DNA of 64,000 nt, taken from NCBI RefSeq assembly GCF_025118155.1, contig NW_026251412.1:124001-188000 (forward strand), read 5' to 3'. Below are positions 11,590 through 23,740 of the stretch, one piece after another. The notes beneath the pieces were generated by a model that did no database searches, was not told the DNA's origin, and saw only the letters and a program-made list of their open reading frames with translations. The DNA comes from Cokeromyces recurvatus. Taxonomy: Eukaryota > Mucoromycota > Mucoromycetes > Mucorales > Mucoraceae. The first letter of the stretch is position 1. Each line of letters begins with the position of its first letter. Made by a program: the position numbers and the translations under genes.

Positions 11590-12793
11590 ATGCTCCAGCG
11601 CATTTTACCAGTCGACTGTAAAGAAGCTGATGTGGTTCTATTGCAAAAAATAACAAATAGTACAGTTGAATACAGATGCATATCTAGCGAAGACGTAGAA
11701 ATTTTCCAATTGGGAGATGTTATGAAGAATGAAAACTTGGCTGATGTTTCTCTTTGCGGGCTGGATCCCAACCGACATCAGGTTTTTGCTGCTGCTTATG
11801 GGGAGGGTGATGAATCCCATCAAATCAGACGATGCTCTACTAAAGAGTATTTTACCTTAACAGGGTCTATAAGACACGCAAAGAGAGAAACAAAAAAAAA
11901 TGACTCGAGAAAATATGGAGGATATACTTCTCAACATTCCTACAACCAAGACAGCTGTTCTTTCAAACTATTTGCAATACGTAATTTATATTTTCTTACA
12001 TCTAAACAGAATACTAGCATTTAACAACTTCTCAACTGCTGAAAGTCTCTTTCACCTATACCAGGGAGTTCAAAGGGCCCGACAAGAAATGGCTAATGTC
12101 CTCATTAATGGTGGAAAAAAATACAATAAGGCCAAAAGAAAGAAGACAAAGAAGAAGAGGAAGAAGACAAAGAAGAAGAGGAAGAAGACAAAGAAGAGGA
12201 AGAAAAGAAAGAAAAGAAAGAAGAGGAGGCACAAAGAAGCGAAAAAAAAGATAAAGAAGTTCCCCAGCAGACAAAGTGAGTATACTAACATCAAAGCTGA
12301 GAGACAAACACTATATTCATCAACTATTATTTTAGGAACACCAAGAAGCTTTGGAAGCCCCAACCTTTCAAATACGACAAGAGTAAATTGCCTATTATAG
12401 CTTTCGAAAATGGCATGTTCGGAAAAGACGGTGTACATTTGAAGGGTCTCAGGGTGGGAGTGACAGGAGTTCTTTACAAACAACTCAAAATAAGACAGAA
12501 ATCAGGAGAACTTTTACTTGCTTCTGTAGATGAGTTCAAGACTTCAAAGGTACAACAAAATTTACCAAAACTGGTCAAAGAATAATTTATTAATACTGTA
12601 AATATAGACCTGTCATGTATGTCTTCAAACATGCTTGACTGATGCTTACATTGGGTTGCACAATGTTCAAACTTGCCAAAGTTGCGGAATAATGTGGCAA
12701 CGCAACGTTAATGCGTCGAAAAATATATTCAAAATCTCAAGACAAGTGATTGGTGGTCATGGGCGTCCACGGGAGTTCACGAGAGAACAATAG
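11590..12793 (+). pseudogene. Fanzor (TnpB-like RNA-guided nuclease family), inactivated
   Basis: Fanzors are eukaryotic relatives of TnpB: RuvC nucleases guided by an omega RNA. The order of blocks fits a Fanzor C-terminal half. GLDPNRHQVFAAAYG at about 11755-11800 is the RuvC-I block with its Asp. It is followed by RRCSTKEYFTLTGS and, after a frame change, by IPTTKTA. Then come YQGVQRARQEMANVLINGGK, an expanded Lys/Arg tract, and, after another frame change, LPIIAFENGMFGKDG and ASVDEFKTSKVQ. Finally there is a zinc-ribbon half CQSCGIMWQRNVNASKNI and GGHGRPREFTRE before a TAG. The Asp expected in the RuvC-III motif (RDVNA) is Asn, and the first Cys pair of the ribbon is corrupted. The N-terminal half is not recognisable. 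The copy cannot make an active enzyme. Confidence 0.85.
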
Positions 12794-12937
12794 GTCTTGT
12801 TTTTTTTTAATATCGCCGTCTCGTACACGGTTTCTCTTGTTAAAGAGATTTAGATATTTACAGGTATGCTGCATCTATTTTTTTTTTTTTTTTCGTCCAG
12901 AAAAATCTAACATTTCGTCTTAATTTAACTTATTCTC

Positions 12938-13025
12938 CTCTGCCCCATTTTCGTATTTCTGTCCCAATTTAATTTTTGAATGATCCAATTATTTTTTTAT
13001 TGGCCCAACCTAGTTTCCCAGACTG
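12938..13025 (-). repeat. Right terminal inverted repeat of the Fanzor element
   Basis: It is the inverted counterpart of the left end and finishes in CCCAGACTG followed by TA. The DNA between the Fanzor stop (12793) and this repeat is where the omega RNA of related elements lies. It contains a T-run and no open frame. Whether a guide RNA was encoded here cannot be judged from one copy. Confidence 0.9.
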
Positions 13026-13532
13026 TAAAAGAGAATCATGATAAGTATGACTTATCACATTTTTGTCCAATCAAAGCCCAAAGTACAGCAAAGCGAGTGC
13101 GAATAAATACATAGTAACTCTAATTTAGCTCAAAACAACAATCATTTGCTAATAAACGGCCAATCATTCTCCAGTTAGCGCCATTTATTTTTTTATTTTT
13201 TTTCAAAACGGACAAAATTTACTAGCCGCACTATACAAAATAAATATGCTTGCTTATCCAGGTTCCTTAGATTACGTAATATACTTAAAGTATAAACATT
13301 GTAAATATTTGTGATAATTTCTCAAAAGAAACATTGATAAAGCTGAATAGATCAGCTCTAATTTATATTGAAAGAAAAAAAAATTTTTTTTTATTCATTT
13401 GAAAGGTTATATAGTTGTTTAAGAAATATACCATTCGTAATAGAGATAGTTAATAATATTATATATGTTAACCCTTTGCATTTGGAAATATTTGTCTATA
13501 TCATCAATTTTATCATTTGATGGTGGAATATA
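13026..13532. other. Non-coding, downstream of the Gag-like gene
   Basis: AT-rich sequence with no coding frame. It separates the transposon insertion from the stop codon of the Gag-like gene and probably holds that gene's 3' untranslated region. Confidence 0.5.
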
Positions 13533-14681
13533 TTAAGCATCTCTTGTTGAAGAAAACGCTTTAAGGGTTCTTTTATGTTTAAATTTCTTTGCTTTTAATG
13601 CTGATCGCGAATCATCAGCAGCAGATGCTTTACGTTTCAGTGATTTTGATATTAAATAACTAGCGTCTATGAATTTTTGCTCATCTAACTGACGAGTAAA
13701 AGTGTAAACCGTTTGTAGATCTGATCGCCTAGCTTCAGGTATTTGTTTAAGGCTAATTAATAGCTCGTTACGTAAAATAGTAGGCAATGCATTCTGAAAT
13801 AATATAACTAACAAATCAGGATCCATTGGATGAGAACGTTGTATTAAATTATTGAATCTTTCTATAAATTGATCAATTGTTTCTGACGTATGTTTTGTAA
13901 TGTTTAATAATAAGTTTGTAGCATGCTCATGTTCATTTTTCTTAGGTACATCAAAGCGTTTCTTAAAAGCTCTCATAAAATCCCGCCATAAAGGTTCTCC
14001 ATCAAAAGGAGAAAATGCAATGTATTCGTTATACCACATTTTTTGTTCTCCACTTAAACACATTGGCATCAGACGAAACCAGTTTTTATCAAGATCTAGG
14101 CTATATGTTCTCAATACTTTCTCAAAGTTTTGTAAGCAGATATCCACAGTTGGAAATATAGGTTTTGAAGAATCACGAACATAACCTTTCCATTGGAAAA
14201 AGGGAAGATCAACAGGAGTAATAAAAGTAGGAGCAGCCAGGGGATCATTAGAAGGCATAGGTATTCGATTATACAAGTCCATAAGACGATTCAGAAGCGT
14301 TGACTGTTGCAAGGCTTGAAGCATCTCCCTTGAGCACTCATCACGTCTATCAGAAATACGTTGTTGTTCGGCAAATGATAAATTTGTTAAAGCAAGGAAC
14401 CAGCTATGTGCAGAATATGTTTCCCGTGTTTTCATTTCAGCAATCCATTCTGCTCTCGCTGCCTTTCTAATGGTTAAGATAATTTTGTCATATGAACTTT
14501 GATTACAGCTGACGCTATTTGGTATATATTTGCTTTCAACATCAGTTAAGCTATTAGAGTCACCAATAATAGCATTAACTAAAGTAGATTGATTATGTTT
14601 GTCATCAATAGACGTAAAGTTAGCTTTTGTTGAATTCGGTATAGCTAATGACGAAGACTTTGTAACAGTATTGCCAGTCAT
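13533..14681 (-). CDS. Retrotransposon Gag-like protein, intact single ORF
   Basis: One uninterrupted 382-residue frame. The middle (about residues 160-315) has the retrotransposon Gag pattern: WKGYVRDSSKPIFPTVD, LSGEQKMWYNEY, LWRDFMRAFKKRFDVP, then ETIDQFIERFNNLIQR and LFQNALPTILRNELL. The C-terminus is very basic (SLKRKASAADD, KAKKFKHKRTLK) and lacks a CCHC zinc knuckle. No protease, reverse transcriptase, integrase or LTR was found next to it, although neighbouring elements are riddled with stops. The likely explanations are a recently inserted truncated Ty3-like copy or a host-retained gag gene. It lies about 190 bp downstream of the TFIIIC gene, in the same direction. Confidence 0.8.
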   Translation of the reverse strand: MTGNTVTKSSSLAIPNSTKANFTSIDDKHNQSTLVNAIIGDSNSLTDVESKYIPNSVSCNQSSYDKIILTIRKAARAEWIAEMKTRETYSAHSWFLALTNLSFAEQQRISDRRDECSREMLQALQQSTLLNRLMDLYNRIPMPSNDPLAAPTFITPVDLPFFQWKGYVRDSSKPIFPTVDICLQNFEKVLRTYSLDLDKNWFRLMPMCLSGEQKMWYNEYIAFSPFDGEPLWRDFMRAFKKRFDVPKKNEHEHATNLLLNITKHTSETIDQFIERFNNLIQRSHPMDPDLLVILFQNALPTILRNELLISLKQIPEARRSDLQTVYTFTRQLDEQKFIDASYLISKSLKRKASAADDSRSALKAKKFKHKRTLKAFSSTRDA

Positions 14682-14868
14682 TTTCGTTTAGTGAAATATA
14701 GAAGCTAAAAAAATAAAAAAATAAAAAAAATAAAAAAAAGCTAATTTTATTTAAAAAAAAAAAAGGGCGTAATGCATAAAAACATGTTGAAGGTAATTTA
14801 ATTTAGTGTATTTTTCCTTAAAAAAAAAAAGAGAGAGTATGTGTGATCCTTTATTCACATATTTGTGG

Positions 14869-15724
14869 TTAACTCATGGCCATGTAAACTTGTGGCGTAA
14901 CCCAGAAGCAAGTTTGAGTCGATTTCTCGATAGTAAAATCGTTTGTACATCTAAATGCCATCTTTTTTCCAAAAATGGACGGCTTTGTTTGAGTACTAGA
15001 ATCAACAATTATTTGTGTTTGTTTTAAGGCTTTTTGCTCAACCAAATTATTCAAAAGTTCTTGAATTTCTCTTCGAGTAAGTCCAGAACTCAAATGACGA
15101 TAAATATCCGATTCAGTAATACCAGGCTTTCTTAGGACAATGTCAATAATAGCATCTTTGCAGCCTTTTATAACCATATCTGTAGCATGCCCATTAACAT
15201 CAGTCCATAAGCAAGGTATAATAATTTCTTCTTTCTCTGGTTTCTTATCAGTTTCTATATTGGCTTCTATCATTCTTTCTTTGGTTTTCTCGCTAACCGA
15301 AGGTGTAACAATATTTTTGTTAATGATGGCCCATTCATTAATAAAGGCTATATGAATATAGCGAACAATATTGAAACCAACACGACATACTAAGGCTGGA
15401 TCATTAGAACAAAGAAGTTGAAGTGCCCGCAATATATCTTTATCAGAATAAGAGTTATTCAATTTAAGTTTAAGCTGATATAAAGATAAACCAAGCTCAG
15501 CCTCCTGGTAAAGTAAATCTACAATATATTTAGATAATGTATTGAAGGCTTGATCTTGTGTAAGTAAGAAACTTGATAATGCATTTTTGAATTCATTTGT
15601 ATTCAATGTTTTCAAATGAAGCTTGTCAAGAGAAGGAATATATGACATAAATTCGTCATTATCATTAACTTTTTCTATATCTATTTCAAATTGAATTAAA
15701 GATGCATCTATGTGTCATTTAAAT

Positions 15725-15774
<50 letters not shown>

Positions 15775-18700
15775 AGAATAAGCTAGAGTGTTATATTCGC
15801 ATTATATTCTATATATTTACCAATTAATCTAGATATAGAAGGCAATAATTCTATTCGCTTCAGCTCTTTTTCTAGATTGGCCATAGTAATTAAAACCTAT
15901 TCAAGACTATATATTAGCTTATATAACATAAATAATGCTATAATAACTTACCTTATTTTCTGAAATAAGATTCAATAAACAAGCCATCATTCCGCTACTA
16001 ACGAATTCGGCAGAAAAACGCACTTTACTTTTTGCAGCTGATAAGAACTTTTCATACTCTACTGCTTGTTTAAACATATTTTCTGGAAGTTGCCCGACCA
16101 TAGTATTAAAAAATTTAGCAGATAAACTCATCAAAGTACCTGGAAGAGCACGCTCTTTACGTTTTTTAATTAAAATGCCATTTTTGTTCATTTCATTAAG
16201 CATTTTATCATGAACTTCTTGAGGGAACTTTTTTAAAATTGAGTAAGAGAAGAATGGATCAAAAACTTCGATAGGAGTTATGAGACTCATCTACATATAA
16301 TCGGCAGTTAATTCCTTCTTTATATACATATATATATAATGTCTATAAAGTATTCTTACCAATGCATAAGATTGGAACATAGAGCACTGTCTTTTGAATT
16401 TATCATTTTCTACTTCTAATAAATAATCTGGCTGATCGTACTTGTTATCATGATATCTTCGTAATGTATATGTATGATCATAAAGAACTAATTGTTTAGC
16501 AGTGATACTTGGTCTTTCATGGAATAAATCTTCGAAATAAACAGTATGTTCATTATTATTTTTAATAATGGTGTAATTTTTGTCTAGTTCTTCTAGAGTA
16601 CGAGGAAGACGAATTTTATCATGGCCACTAATTTTTGTGGGTTAAAAATCCTACCTTATATTTTTTTTTCTTCTTCTTACCTGCTTTTATCTTCAACCAT
16701 TTTTTTAATAAAATACGTAACAAACCCAAGAAGATCAAAATGGATTATTTCTTCTGGATCATGGTCTTGAAGTTCACCACTTTGAATACCTTCTTCATAA
16801 ATATGTTCCCAAAGTAATGAGTTAGATTCAAATAACTCTACATATGAAGGCTTTAACATTAATTTATCAAAATGGTTTCGGCAACTATTTAATGATTTAT
16901 CAGGGAATATTTGTTTCACAGCAGCCCACAAAAAGCGACGATTAGTAGCACGTTTACGTAAGACAATTTGAGATAAAACTAAAAGCTCATTGTCTTGAGC
17001 AGTCCATGTAGTTCGCTTCCTACGTGTTTTTCTTATATCTATATTTGTATCATTTTGAAGGACAGGAATTTTATCTATGTCATCCAAGAAAGGCAATTGG
17101 TCCCTGGGTTCATTTCCAGTAAGGGCCTGTTCATCTTTATCGGTATGTGTCTCTAATTCAGGCTCCAAAGTAAGAATATGTATTTTATTGCCTTTAGGCC
17201 TTCCTATATGTTGGAATGCACGACCATTGCTGAGCGTAACTACACGACGCTTATCTCTAATTGAGCTACCTTTAACTTTGCGACGCACATAAGGTACAAG
17301 TCGACGCTCAACTTTCTTCCTTTCAGAAAATTCACGTTTAGATTCAATAGCATTTTCAACTTTTTGATAATAGCTATGGACTTCCGAAACCTTAACTTTT
17401 AAAGAATCTGCAATAGTTCGAATAACTACAGGATTATCGAGGGGTGTAGTCATTTCGGTTTTATCGATATAACTATTAAGTACTTTTCTTTGTGCACTAT
17501 TAAATACAGAACGAGCAGTCCAATTAACATAATGGTACAAGGATCTAAATAGCATCAACTCATTTAGATCTGTAGGTTCAGGAGCTTGCTCATGTTCAGG
17601 GATATCCTTAATCTCAGGATTCGTACAAGCGTATTTAAGTTCACTCCAAAAGCGATTAAGATCTGATTTGCTGACTATTGTATGTTCGCGCACAATAGGC
17701 TGTCCAATCCTTTTTCTATCCCTAATCACTAATAAATTATTTAACTTGTATTCAACTGCCATACCAGTAAATTTTAAGGGGCTTGTCTCTTCCATCAAGG
17801 TATTCGTATTCATGTTATAAGGAGTCACAATCCCAATATATTCCAAAACAGTTAAAAGATCAATTAATCGCTTTCTAAATCTGTTTTTAGCTGTGAATAA
17901 TTGACCCTTTATCTTTTTAGGTATGTCAGCTAAAATAACTGACGCATTCTTAGGATCCTGTACAAAATTGATTACTTCATCCGTTGGGTTTCCGACACCA
18001 ATCATTTGACATAGTAATAATATAGTCATGTTATTCATTATAGCTCGAAGACTAATTTTGCACTCAACCTTGTCTACCTCGAGTAAGTTCTCATCTTTTG
18101 CAAACAAATCGAATAAAAATTGATGTAGAATTTTACTACGAACCATACGTGCACGAATCCAACCCAATTGTAATGATCGGATTGGCCAAGAAGATGATTT
18201 ACCTATCTCATATTTTCTTCCAAATAGTTTCAAATTTTTAGCGTATTTTTCAAGATGTTGTTTAAAGGCTTCAGCTTTCCTAGAGTCACCTTGAGAATTA
18301 ATGTGTTCATCCTTCATACGTTCAATACGTTCGTCTAATCGCTCAACTGGTATATCTATTGTTTCAACCTTACAAATTGAATAAGAAGGTGCTAAAAATA
18401 TTTTACGATCCTGTAATGTACGAATGTAACTATGATATTCTTCACTTTCTGTGTCAATGTCATGTCGAACAGCTAACTTTCGCTTTAAAATTTTTCCATT
18501 TAATAAAGGACATGGAGCTATCTCAATCTTGGCTAAACCCTGTTTAACTAATTCATCTACTGTTCTAGCAAGTGTCTTGTTACAAATATTATATCTTTTA
18601 GATACATTAAGCTCTTCACATTTCTTTAAATATGCATCCTTTAGTGGTTTGCCCATTTCAACAATAGGCGTTTCTTGCAATACAGCATTAACAACTTCGA

Positions 18701-20395
18701 GACGAGTTTGTAAATACTGGTTCACCTGCTTTGATATATTCACATGATGATGTTTAGGGATAAGTTCTTTTTTAGAAGGTGGTGTACAAGTACCAGGATC
18801 TGCTGTTTCTTGAGTTGATATGGATGAAGTGTTTGGGATTTCAAGATTTACCGTTTCAACCATTAATGGCTTATCTTCATTCAGTATTATTAAAGTAGAT
18901 TCAAGTTCAGAATTATTATTAACATTAACTGAAAGAGGTTCATTTGAAGATTCAACTAAATCTGATGCAGAATCGGTTGACATATTCTCTACTGAATTTG
19001 AAGAGGCTGCTTCCGATTGTGTTTTAGAAGTAGGAGCAGATTTAGTAGCTGGAATGACAGGTGCGTTACTTGGCTTTGAAACTTTACTAAAATAATCGAT
19101 AATTGTTTTCTTTTTTGGCTCTTTTTGAGTCTGTTGTATCTGCTGTGTTTGTTGTTTATCCTGTATTGAATCTACTGGATCAATTTGCTCTGTAGTATGT
19201 GATGATTGCGCTTGTAAAATCGGTTGGGGTTCTTGAATATTATTCAAAGTTGAAGGCATAAGTGCTGTAGTAGGTTGCGATTCAGATGGATTTAATAAAG
19301 AACTTTCAGATGTAATATTATTATCCATATCCATAGCAGTAGATGATTCAGCATTAGATGGTTTAGCAATTATTGAAGTTGTAGCATCTTCCTCTGAGTT
19401 GGCGGTATGAACAGGTTGATCAGCATTATCTAAAGTATCAGAAGTATTGGATTCTGATTGGTTATCAGTTATATTTTTAGACTTCTTTGACGGCCTACTG
19501 TTTGTGGCTGAAGCTGGAGGTCGTCCTCTTTTAGTATTCTTTTGAATTGTAGTAGGCTCGACATTTTGTCTAGGTCTTCCTTTTTTTGCTTCAGGCTTTT
19601 TTTTAGATTTACCAGTAGCAGTTAAAGCACTGGAATCACCATCTTTTCTCATGTTTTTAATAATATTATTGACACCTTTTTGTGTATGAGGTACATCTAC
19701 GAAAATATTTTTTTCAGTGAGCTTGGATTCATCAACTTCAGATTCAGGTAAAGGTGGTATTTCAATATCGACATTTTGTGTTGCTTGATAAGCAGCATAA
19801 GTATAATAGCGGTATCTCCTCATTCTGCCTTCAAATTCCAAATAACGCACAACACCGAAACGCTCATATCCTTCACCTTTTAATTCGACCATTCGTTCTA
19901 GAATTCTGCTTAAAATACGTTGTTCTGTTGCCTGAATTCCAAGACTAATAGCTGATTGTGTTACGCCCTTAGATCCTGCAGCATCTATTATTTGAAAGCA
20001 TTGCCTTTCTAAGGATGAGTCTACAAGAGCATGAACGATTGGTACATTGTTTTTTGTACTTTTAATTCTTATAGGAAATTTTGCTTTTTCACTGGTAAAA
20101 TGAGATAATTTTACGTTGTTTGATTGAGTTTCTGTAATTTAAGAGTATGTGAATGGATATCATTTATTATATAAGTATTTTTATTACCTTCGGGAGTCTT
20201 TAATAATTGAAGACAGCGTTTTGGAATTCCTGTATCATCAATACAGACATTCATTTTTCTAAAATAACCTTTTAGGCAAATTTCATCTACAGTACGATTG
20301 AACCATTTTCGCACAGACATTTTAGTAGAATTGAAACCCTATTATGTTGGTTAATATGTAACAATATATATACATATTGAATAGAATATGTATTT

Positions 20396-20426
<31 letters not shown>

Positions 20427-21939
20427 TTATTTACCAATGCGTGCAGTACATCCCACCCTACAACAACCTGATTCGATGCATCTTTCGCAAACGTAACTAA
20501 AGCATCAAGTACATCTTTTTGAGAAAAAGCTTTACCATCTATATTAACATTATAGGGAACATCGCCTGGGTTTTTATCTTTGCCTTTATTGTCCAAAACA
20601 ACTTTTGACTTTTGAACATGAAATCTGGCGTGAACGCAAATATTGGTAAACATACTGTTAATTGAAACACCGCTTCTCGTGATTGCACCTTTTTCTTCCA
20701 AACTTTTACAATAATGGCCAGTAGAACGACTATCCAGATTTAATAATTTAGTAAGTGAAGCTTGATACACGCCTTGAGATCGACCACGAATAATTTCTTT
20801 TAATACAGTCACTAAATTGGGCGACAATGCTGTTCCAGGCTATTTAGAAAAAGGAACTGTATTAAGATTATATTTATGCATACATTTAAAAAAAAAAAGT
20901 AATACTTAACATACAGGAATACCAATATAGAGTTGCTCTTCTTGAAGCTGAGATGAGCCCTTAATATGTAACTGAGAACCATATTTGTCTTTAACTTCCT
21001 CATAGCTTAAACATGATATATTTTTAATTAGAGGCATATTTGCTGGCTCCTATTTAAGATAAAATTTTGCATAAATACTTCTAATTTACATTTTGTTAAA
21101 AAAAAAAAAATAACGTACTTCTACTTCTTTAGAAGTAATATTATATGGATGTACTATGTTGGATGCGGATTTTTTTGATGATTTTTGTTTCTTTTTAGAC
21201 ATGTCTTCATCATCATCATCTGTAATGAATTCTTCACTTTTGTCAGATTCTTCATTATCATCTTCAAATTCGAATTCACTATCACTTATGACATCTGGTA
21301 CAAACTCATCATCTGAATCAACATTGCTCACTTTTTTTTTTCCTTTCAACTTAGATTTAGTCTTAGGTTTTGCCTTTGCTCTTTTTACTGGAACTGCTTT
21401 AGCTTTGACAGGCGGTTTTTTTCTTTTACTTGTGGCAGATGTAGAAGACTCACCAATTTCACTTAAGTTAGAACATTCTTTTCTGTCCTTAACATTTATG
21501 TTTTCTGGCTGTTCTATATCCGCTTCTCCCATTGCAACATCTTTATTTGTTGTTGTTTGTAAATTTATTTCTGTCGTATTTTGTTCTATATCTTGATCTA
21601 CTGCATCGTCAGAATCTGAATTTGCTTGATCCATTGGCTGATCATCTGATGAGGAACTTTGTGTTTGAAAAAATTCAAGATCAGGTTCAATTTTTAAATA
21701 GTTCCAAAAAAACGATTTATAATTATCATCAATTAGAGGCTTAATTGATAATCCAGACTGGGTTGCTATGTCATTAGAGATAGATTCTACATAACTCCAG
21801 ACTGTATCAATACTGGAGCCTGTTTGTATAGGTGTGAGATAAGAAGAAATAAAATAAAGGCTCTTTTTTTTTTGAATATACCTGAAGGACCATCGATGGC
21901 TATTTCCTCTTTTACACGCTTAAGTAATATATCAAGCAT
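14869..21939 (-). CDS. TFIIIC largest subunit, B-block binding (GTF3C1/Tfc3 type)
   Basis: It binds the B box of tRNA genes and recruits TFIIIB for RNA polymerase III. Ten exons join in frame: 21939-21882, 21819-21119, 21049-20915, 20839-20435, 20338-20188, 20131-16681, 16627-16360, 16290-15952, 15896-15821 and 15707-14869. The product is about 2140 residues, close to the animal protein. The N-terminus (MLDILLKRVKEEIAIDG) and the winged-helix B-block (MFQGV-type: GRSQGVYQASLTKLLNLDS, about residues 315-335) identify the family. Also visible are an acidic low-complexity N-terminal linker, two AT-hook-like motifs (KKGRPRQ, KRGRPPA near 666 and 684), a PIP-box-like KKKTIIDYF near 825, a SANT-like segment (WTAQDNELLVLSQIV) in the C-terminal half, and the terminal winged helix (LRKPGITESDIYRHL). 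Intron 9 carries a T-run of about 42 before its acceptor. Small exon-border errors are possible. Confidence 0.93.
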
Positions 21940-23740
21940 TGTGATAGGAGGTTATGTTTGTTTTGTAAGTGATGATAACCTTTATGACTCCACGCACTCT
22001 TTTTATAATGAAATGAATAAGAGTTCGATTCCTACTAACTGTAAAAATCCAAGAAAAAAAAATGCAAACAAAAAAAGTCACATTTCGATTATGGAGCATA
22101 TTGATTACTTGAAAAAAATCCAGTTAAAAATCTTGATAAAAATATTTATATTAAAGACTAAGCTTTAAGATCCACATGGATTTTGAAGAAAGTTCAAGAG
22201 AAGAAAAAGACTTTGGTTAGTTGGCAAATTGTTTTATATTTAAAATGGTGATCAAGTTAATATGAAGTTTTCAATTTAATTATACTCTTTGGTCTTGTAT
22301 AAATAATCAAAGAAGTTATAACTCAATAAAAGCAATGAAGGTGGATGTTTATAGTGAAGAGGAAATAATAATCAAGTTTACAATGGATTGTACAAATAAC
22401 CGGCTAACTAACAAATGAGCTAAGGAAAGGGATTAAAATATACACACAGTTAGTACGTTGGAAGCTAATATAAAAGAAAAGGAAGGGAACCATCTGTAGT
22501 TTTTAGGCGTTTCAATTCTACAGTCTATTTGGAGACAGCAGATAGCATGCAGCTGTGGAGAGTAACAACAATATATTAATAAAATTGAAGCCCAATGAGT
22601 ATACTGATATACTACATATCAAAGTTGCTCGGTAAAGTTCTTACACTGAAATACCGTCTGTACTGTCAATAGATACTAGTACAAACGTATAAGGTAACCC
22701 CCTATACCAATTCCATAGACCAGTATCAAGTACCTTAGATTGTCGTACTTGCAAACAGTTTCATTAACTATTCATACAAGATAGTTTTACTCCCCTTTAT
22801 AGCAGTATCAACTCTAAGTTGATCTTAGCTTGCCCGTCTTTCTTTGGGATAGGCTCCGATCCTTTGGTTATCAATAATTCATGTTTGAGTGTAATTGTGT
22901 TTTTTTCTTTAGCGTCTTGTTTGATATCTCGGTGGTGTTTCTCAGACCTTATCTTTATCATATATAGTAATTTAACATGTGAACATTCTATCAAATGGCT
23001 TCATATGCACTATCAACTCCTAATACCATTAAAAATGGCTGATCTATTTTCTTTCAAGAAACCAAAGTCATTGCAATTAGCTTTTACTTGATTAGTTGTT
23101 TGGTTAACGATCTGTTTCATCAAGCACTTCCTTCTCCTAGTGTCGATCTAATGTAATGGTTATTCTTTTAGTAGACTATCATACTCATACCGTTTAAGGT
23201 CTTTTAATTTTCTTCTGCCTTTTTTTTTTCCACTTGACTCCTGAGAGATCTGTAACACCTTCTCTCTCTCTCTCTCTCTCTTTTTTTTTTTGGAATTGGT
23301 TGATGCAATAAAATTGCTACAAATTCATTGGTTATTTTAAACTTATAATCGTTCTGTCAATAAATGTCGAAAGAACAAAGATATCGGACTATAAATTTAT
23401 TTTCTATATTCGCAAAATCAAGCCGAAAACCGAATCCAACTGTAAATAGCATATACACATAGCTTCTGAATAGTATGTATACTGCAACAATAATAAATGA
23501 TGACTGGGGATAAAGAGAAATAATATGTATGCAAACTCTTTTATATAATTGTTCAAATCAATAATTAACTGAATATAACACTTGTTGTAATAGGAAGATA
23601 TATATAAAAAAAAAAAAAAAAAAAAAAAAAAATAATAATTGTCGGCCTTAATAATAAATAAATAAAATATGTTGCCTTTTAATAAATATAATATCGTTTG
23701 TTCCTTTTTTTTTTTTTTCTTTATAAATATAACAAAATAA
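21940..23740. other. Divergent intergenic region, no gene
   Basis: It lies between the divergent TFIIIC and Sec14-like genes, so both promoters must be here. Short open frames at 21960-22170 and 22797-23091 have no exon partners or family signal. A CT microsatellite (about 23263-23282) and a poly-A run (about 23608-23631) are present. Confidence 0.5.

Larger units (their letters stand above)
10692..13025 (+). mobile_element. TIR transposon (mariner-type ends) carrying a Fanzor gene
   Basis: The ends are near-perfect inverted repeats beginning CAGTCTGGGAAACTAGG, each flanked by TA, as for Tc1/mariner insertions. The element is 2334 bp. Inside are a broken Fanzor gene (plus strand) and a fragment of a LINE reverse transcriptase (minus strand). 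No DDE transposase is encoded, so the element would have depended on a transposase in trans. Fanzor genes are known as cargo of mariner-like and other eukaryotic transposons. This copy is decayed. Its outer TIRs differ by only one base over the first 66 positions, so the ends are much better kept than the cargo. Confidence 0.85.

Noticed and set aside
12110..12250. Lys/Arg-repeat open frames on the plus strand and Leu/Phe-rich frames on the minus strand
   Set aside because: This is an AAG/GAAG microsatellite expansion within the Fanzor pseudogene; the frames are by-products.
21156..21596. 146-residue plus-strand frame rich in Ser and Leu
   Set aside because: It is antisense to the acidic exon 2 of the TFIIIC gene; the composition is that of a shadow.
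22797..22994. Minus-strand frame with a PIPKKDGQAKIN segment resembling a reverse-transcriptase motif
   Set aside because: A single short resemblance with no second motif on either side; not enough to call a retroelement.
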